Positions 24,869 through 26,993 of a DNA stretch of 26,993 nt are shown piece by piece. The DNA is taken from contig JAGOSU010000001.1 in NCBI GenBank assembly GCA_018062165.1, forward strand, positions 1 through 26,993. The letters run 5' to 3'. Numbering within the stretch: the stretch's first letter is position 1; the number at the start of each line of letters is the position of its first letter. The notes beneath the pieces were generated by a model. That model saw only the letters and a program-made list of their open reading frames with translations, was not told the origin of the DNA and made no database searches. Made by a program: the position numbers and the translations under genes. The stretch comes from Minisyncoccota bacterium (GTDB taxonomy: Bacteria; Patescibacteriota; Minisyncoccia; Phycocordibacterales; Phycocordibacteraceae).

Positions 24869-24894
24869 AAAAAAGCCCCTTTCGGGGCTTTTTT
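24869..24894. terminator. Bidirectional intrinsic terminator between DUF1428 and rplT
   Basis: AAAAAAGCCCC pairs with GGGGCTTTTTT around TTTC, with A- and T-tracts on both sides. It closes the DUF1428 gene and the infC-rpmI-rplT operon. Confidence 0.95.
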
Positions 24895-24895
24895 G

Positions 24896-25243
24896 TTACA
24901 CTACCTTCTTAGCAATTCTTGCGAATATCTCAGGGTTCTCAGTGGCGAGCGTTGCGAGGACCTTACGGTCGAGCATGATTCCTCCCTTCTTAAGCTTCGC
25001 GATGAAGGTGCTGTAGGACTTGTGGCCGTTGTCGCGGACGGCGGCGTTGAGGCGGACAATCCAGAGTGCGCGGACATCATTCTTCTTGTCGCGGCGGTGG
25101 GCAAAAGCCTGCTTTCCAGCGTGAACAAGAGACTCCTTGGCAGCGCGCTCCTTCTTCGAGCGGCCATGACGATACCCCTTGGCGCGCTTAAGAACGTTCT
25201 TGCGGCGCTTAAGGCTGGTGACTCCTCCTTTTACTCGTGGCAT
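24896..25243 (-). CDS. rplT: 50S ribosomal protein L20 (bL20)
   Basis: bL20 is an early assembly protein. It has 115 residues, normal length. MPRVKGGVTSLKRRKNVLKRAKGYRHGRSK and the later RLNAAVRDNGHKSYSTFIAKLKKG and LDRKVLATLA are typical. It is the last gene of infC-rpmI-rplT. Its ATG follows the rpmI stop by 10 nt, across a U-rich gap with no Shine-Dalgarno sequence. L20 represses this operon in several bacteria; no leader structure supporting that is seen here. Confidence 0.97.
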   Translation of the reverse strand: MPRVKGGVTSLKRRKNVLKRAKGYRHGRSKKERAAKESLVHAGKQAFAHRRDKKNDVRALWIVRLNAAVRDNGHKSYSTFIAKLKKGGIMLDRKVLATLATENPEIFARIAKKVV

Positions 25244-25253
25244 ATATTAAAAA

Positions 25254-25457
25254 TTACTGGTTATTCGTGTTTGGCGACCCTGGGAGGAAGCGGCGACGAA
25301 GGGCAGTTCCCATCTTGAGGGAGTGTGCACGCTTCTTGGTGCCCTTAGTGGAGCTGCTCTCCTTGGCATTGAAGTGGTCCTGACCCGCCTTGCGTACAAC
25401 AAGCTTGCCCTTACGGGTAACGCGAATTCGTTTGGAAAATGACTTATTTGTTTTCAT
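25254..25457 (-). CDS. rpmI: 50S ribosomal protein L35 (bL35)
   Basis: The ATG at 25457 gives 67 residues: MKTNKSFSKRIRVTRKGKLV, then AHSLKMGTALRRRFLPGSPN. This fits bL35, though the conserved first part is slightly diverged. The start lies 14 nt inside the end of infC, so translation is coupled. A longer in-frame reading to 25658 runs antiparallel to nothing useful and lies within infC, so it is rejected. Confidence 0.93.
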   Translation of the reverse strand: MKTNKSFSKRIRVTRKGKLVVRKAGQDHFNAKESSSTKGTKKRAHSLKMGTALRRRFLPGSPNTNNQ

Positions 25458-26013
25458 GGGTTGGTTCTGGTTTCTCGCTTGGGGCCTTTGCTGCTTTCGG
25501 GTCTCGTTCGATGATGCCGGCGAATCCTTTAGGGGACTTCGTGATGGGCTCGGCGACCCGGTACGCGTACGGGATGAGGAGAAGGAACTTCTCGAGCCGC
25601 TCCTTGAGGAATTTCTCATCCATCCCCTTGTAGCGGCCCTTGAGGAAGAGTTCAGCACGGACCCGGTGACCTTCGGCGAGCCATTCGGCGGCCTTTTTGG
25701 CCTTCAACCGCATGTCGTTCTCGCCGGTGCCCACCTTTATCTGGACCTCCTTGGTCTCAGAGACCTTGGCCTTGGCCCTGGCAGCGCCCTCCCTCTTCTT
25801 CAGCTCGTAGAGAAATTTACCATAATCCGTCACTTTCGCAACGGGAGGGACCGCGTTTGGCGAAATTTCAATGAGGTCCATACCGGCCTCTTCAGCCGCC
25901 TTAAGGGCGTCAGCAAGGGAGAGGACCCCAAGGTTCTCTCCTTGGGCCCCGACCACCCGCAGCTCGCGCGCGGTAATCTCCCGGTTTATTCGTACCTTTT
26001 CAGTAGTCGCCAC
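25444..26013 (-). CDS. infC: Translation initiation factor IF-3
   Basis: IF-3 prevents subunit joining and checks the start codon. The 189 residues hold the N-domain (VRINREITARELRVVGAQGENLGVLSLADAL), the Lys-rich linker, and the C-domain (KVGTGENDMRLKAKKAAEWLAEGHRVRAELFLKGR). The start codon is GTG; many bacteria use a rare AUU here as part of autoregulation. The TAAAGT box 10 nt upstream predicts an almost leaderless transcript. A Pro/Lys-rich C-terminal tail extends beyond the domain. Confidence 0.96.
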   Translation of the reverse strand: MATTEKVRINREITARELRVVGAQGENLGVLSLADALKAAEEAGMDLIEISPNAVPPVAKVTDYGKFLYELKKREGAARAKAKVSETKEVQIKVGTGENDMRLKAKKAAEWLAEGHRVRAELFLKGRYKGMDEKFLKERLEKFLLLIPYAYRVAEPITKSPKGFAGIIERDPKAAKAPSEKPEPTHENK

Positions 26014-26023
26014 GTGTGAGAGG

Positions 26024-26029
26024 ACTTTA
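26024..26029 (-). promoter_or_regulatory. -10 box of infC
   Basis: On the minus strand TAAAGT lies 10 nt before the GTG start of infC, in the 36-nt gap after the gamma-glutamate ligase gene. Confidence 0.5.
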
Positions 26030-26049
26030 GCACGAAGGGCCCTCTGGGG

Positions 26050-26808
26050 CTACCGCCTACGAGGGGGCGGACGCTTGAAGGGGGTAAGCTTCTTGCCACG
26101 TTGCTTACGGGTAATCTCCGTAAAGAAGGGCAGGTACATGTCGTGCTCTGGGGGGATGATGGTCTCTTTGCGGTTGGTGCGCTCGGTGAACTCCACCTCA
26201 AGGCCCGTAACGATCGCCAGCGGCTGTTGTTCCTTACCCTCGCCCATAACAAGCACTGCGGCTGAGGCCAGGGAGTCCGGGATGTTGGTGCGCGAGATTT
26301 TCATCACCCGACCGAACATGTCCTTAGTGCCCCGGTAGTCGCGTATGCCTCGGAAGCCAGCGTAGCCCATCGCCACACCTACCGCGCCAGCTCTTAGTGC
26401 CAGCACCCGGCTGTCCGGGATGAGGATACCAAGCCTCTTCACCTTGTAGCGCTTACGAAGTTCGGTGCGAAGCTCGCTTGCCGCCCTGAAGCTGTCCTTG
26501 GGAAGGAGGATAAGCTTGTTGCCCTCGGCGTTTGACTCATCAATGCCCGCGCTCGACATAAGGAGCCCGTCTTTGAGCGTGAGCCACGTGTACATGGTGC
26601 GCATGGCGAAGTCAGCCTCCTTGCGGATAGCCTTCTCGCGAGTGTGTTCATCCACGATTTCTACGGTGCGTCCTTCGGCGAGCGCCACAATCTTACTTGT
26701 GACAACGAGAATCGTCCCTTCTTGTACCTTCGGGATATGCGCAACGATAAAGTCCGCGAGGTTCTCCCGCTCGTGGAAAACGCGAGTCTTAATTGGCCTG
26801 ACTTCCAT
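26050..26808 (-). CDS. CofE-like gamma-glutamate ligase (putative folate metabolism)
   Basis: The 252 residues match the F420-0:gamma-glutamyl ligase (CofE) fold: ILVVTSKIVALAEGR near residues 33-47, then GIDESNAEGNKLILLP, then the ILIPDSRV...RAGAVGVAMGYAGFRGIRDYRGTKD segment. CofE adds glutamate to F420-0 by a GTP-dependent reaction. Bacteria of this group are not known to make F420, and related proteins are commonly annotated as a putative folate-metabolism ligase, so the substrate is open. The C-terminus has a basic Arg/Pro-rich tail. The start lies 20 nt inside the transporter gene upstream, so the two are coupled. Confidence 0.9.
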   Translation of the reverse strand: MEVRPIKTRVFHERENLADFIVAHIPKVQEGTILVVTSKIVALAEGRTVEIVDEHTREKAIRKEADFAMRTMYTWLTLKDGLLMSSAGIDESNAEGNKLILLPKDSFRAASELRTELRKRYKVKRLGILIPDSRVLALRAGAVGVAMGYAGFRGIRDYRGTKDMFGRVMKISRTNIPDSLASAAVLVMGEGKEQQPLAIVTGLEVEFTERTNRKETIIPPEHDMYLPFFTEITRKQRGKKLTPFKRPPPRRR

Positions 26809-26993
26809 CTTTGTCTTTTAGCAGCCAGATGCCCGCGTACGCAAGTGGGGTGTAGAGCACGCCCATGGCAACCTTGAAGAGCCACCAGCTAATGATGAGT
26901 GAGAACAGAACAGACCACTCGTAGATACCAATGAAGGCAATCGACATGAAGAGTACCGTGTCCAAGAGCTGGCTCCACAGGTTCGAGAGGGTG
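26789..26993 (-). CDS. Queuosine precursor transporter (YhhQ family), C-terminal part
   Basis: Only the last 67 residues are in the window; the gene continues beyond 26993. NLWSQLLDTVLFMSIAFIGIYEW, then the KVAMGVLYTPLAYAG segment, fit the C-terminal membrane segments of the YhhQ/DUF165 family, which takes up queuine precursors (preQ0/preQ1). The SQLLDT motif and the conserved Lys in the last helix are present. The stop overlaps the gamma-glutamate ligase start by 20 nt. The 5' part and other family features cannot be checked. Confidence 0.8.
   Translation of the reverse strand, partial: TLSNLWSQLLDTVLFMSIAFIGIYEWSVLFSLIISWWLFKVAMGVLYTPLAYAGIWLLKDKDGSQAN

Overview
This window looks like a chromosomal segment of a Candidate Phyla Radiation (Patescibacteria) bacterium, most likely a Parcubacteria-type lineage. 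The evidence is the S10/spc ribosomal-protein run with no rpmD (uL30) between rpsE and rplO, very short intergenic gaps, small uncharacterised proteins placed inside the ribosomal region, an almost complete absence of Shine-Dalgarno sequences, and genes such as the putative folate-metabolism gamma-glutamate ligase. TGA is used as a normal stop (for example adk and the 3073 gene), so this is not a code-25 lineage. By eye the base composition is moderately GC-rich for the group. The lineage placement is inference.

Layout. 1-1810: tuf and rpsJ, closed by a strong terminator. 1821-3764: a convergent 48-residue gene, a phosphoribosyltransferase-like protein and two small hypotheticals, which separate rpsJ from rplC. 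3771-6508: a sigma70-type promoter, a structured leader with a terminator-like hairpin, then rplC-rplD-rplW-rplB and a terminator. 6547-7616: a small hypothetical gene and a convergent membrane-anchored DUF3298 protein, which separate rplB from rpsS. 7670-15286: rpsS-rplV-rpsC-rplP-rpmC-rpsQ-rplN-rplX-rplE, then an internal consensus promoter, then rpsN-rpsH-rplF-rplR-rpsE-rplO-secY. 15299-17321: adk-map and ndk. 17342-24848: accessory region with an OmdA-family protein, a strongly predicted structured non-coding RNA, a YjdF-like membrane protein overlapping a beta-CASP metallo-beta-lactamase nuclease, a YgjV-like membrane protein, a BaiN/HI0933 flavoprotein, a tandem pair of M14-peptidase-like proteins (one apparently catalytically dead), and a run of small VOC, DUF1059, DUF1905 and DUF1428 genes. 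24869-26993 (minus strand): the end of a queuosine-precursor transporter, a gamma-glutamate ligase, then infC-rpmI-rplT.

The ribosomal part supplies translation factors and ribosomal proteins together with SecY, adenylate kinase, methionine aminopeptidase and NDP kinase. Two expression modes are visible. Ribosomal units use -35/-10 promoters and short leaders carrying a hairpin followed by a U-rich stretch. Most accessory genes have a TANNNT-like -10 box only about 4-10 nt before the start codon, which predicts leaderless mRNAs. Internal ribosomal genes often begin at a repeated TTTCGTATG motif in place of a Shine-Dalgarno site.

The most interesting items are the candidate non-coding RNA at about 17711-17875 (a 15-bp closing helix, inner helices, its own -10 box and a terminator), the dead/live M14 paralogue pair, the leaderless promoter architecture, and the attenuator-like leader of rplC. 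No tRNA, rRNA, CRISPR array, insertion sequence or replication origin was seen.
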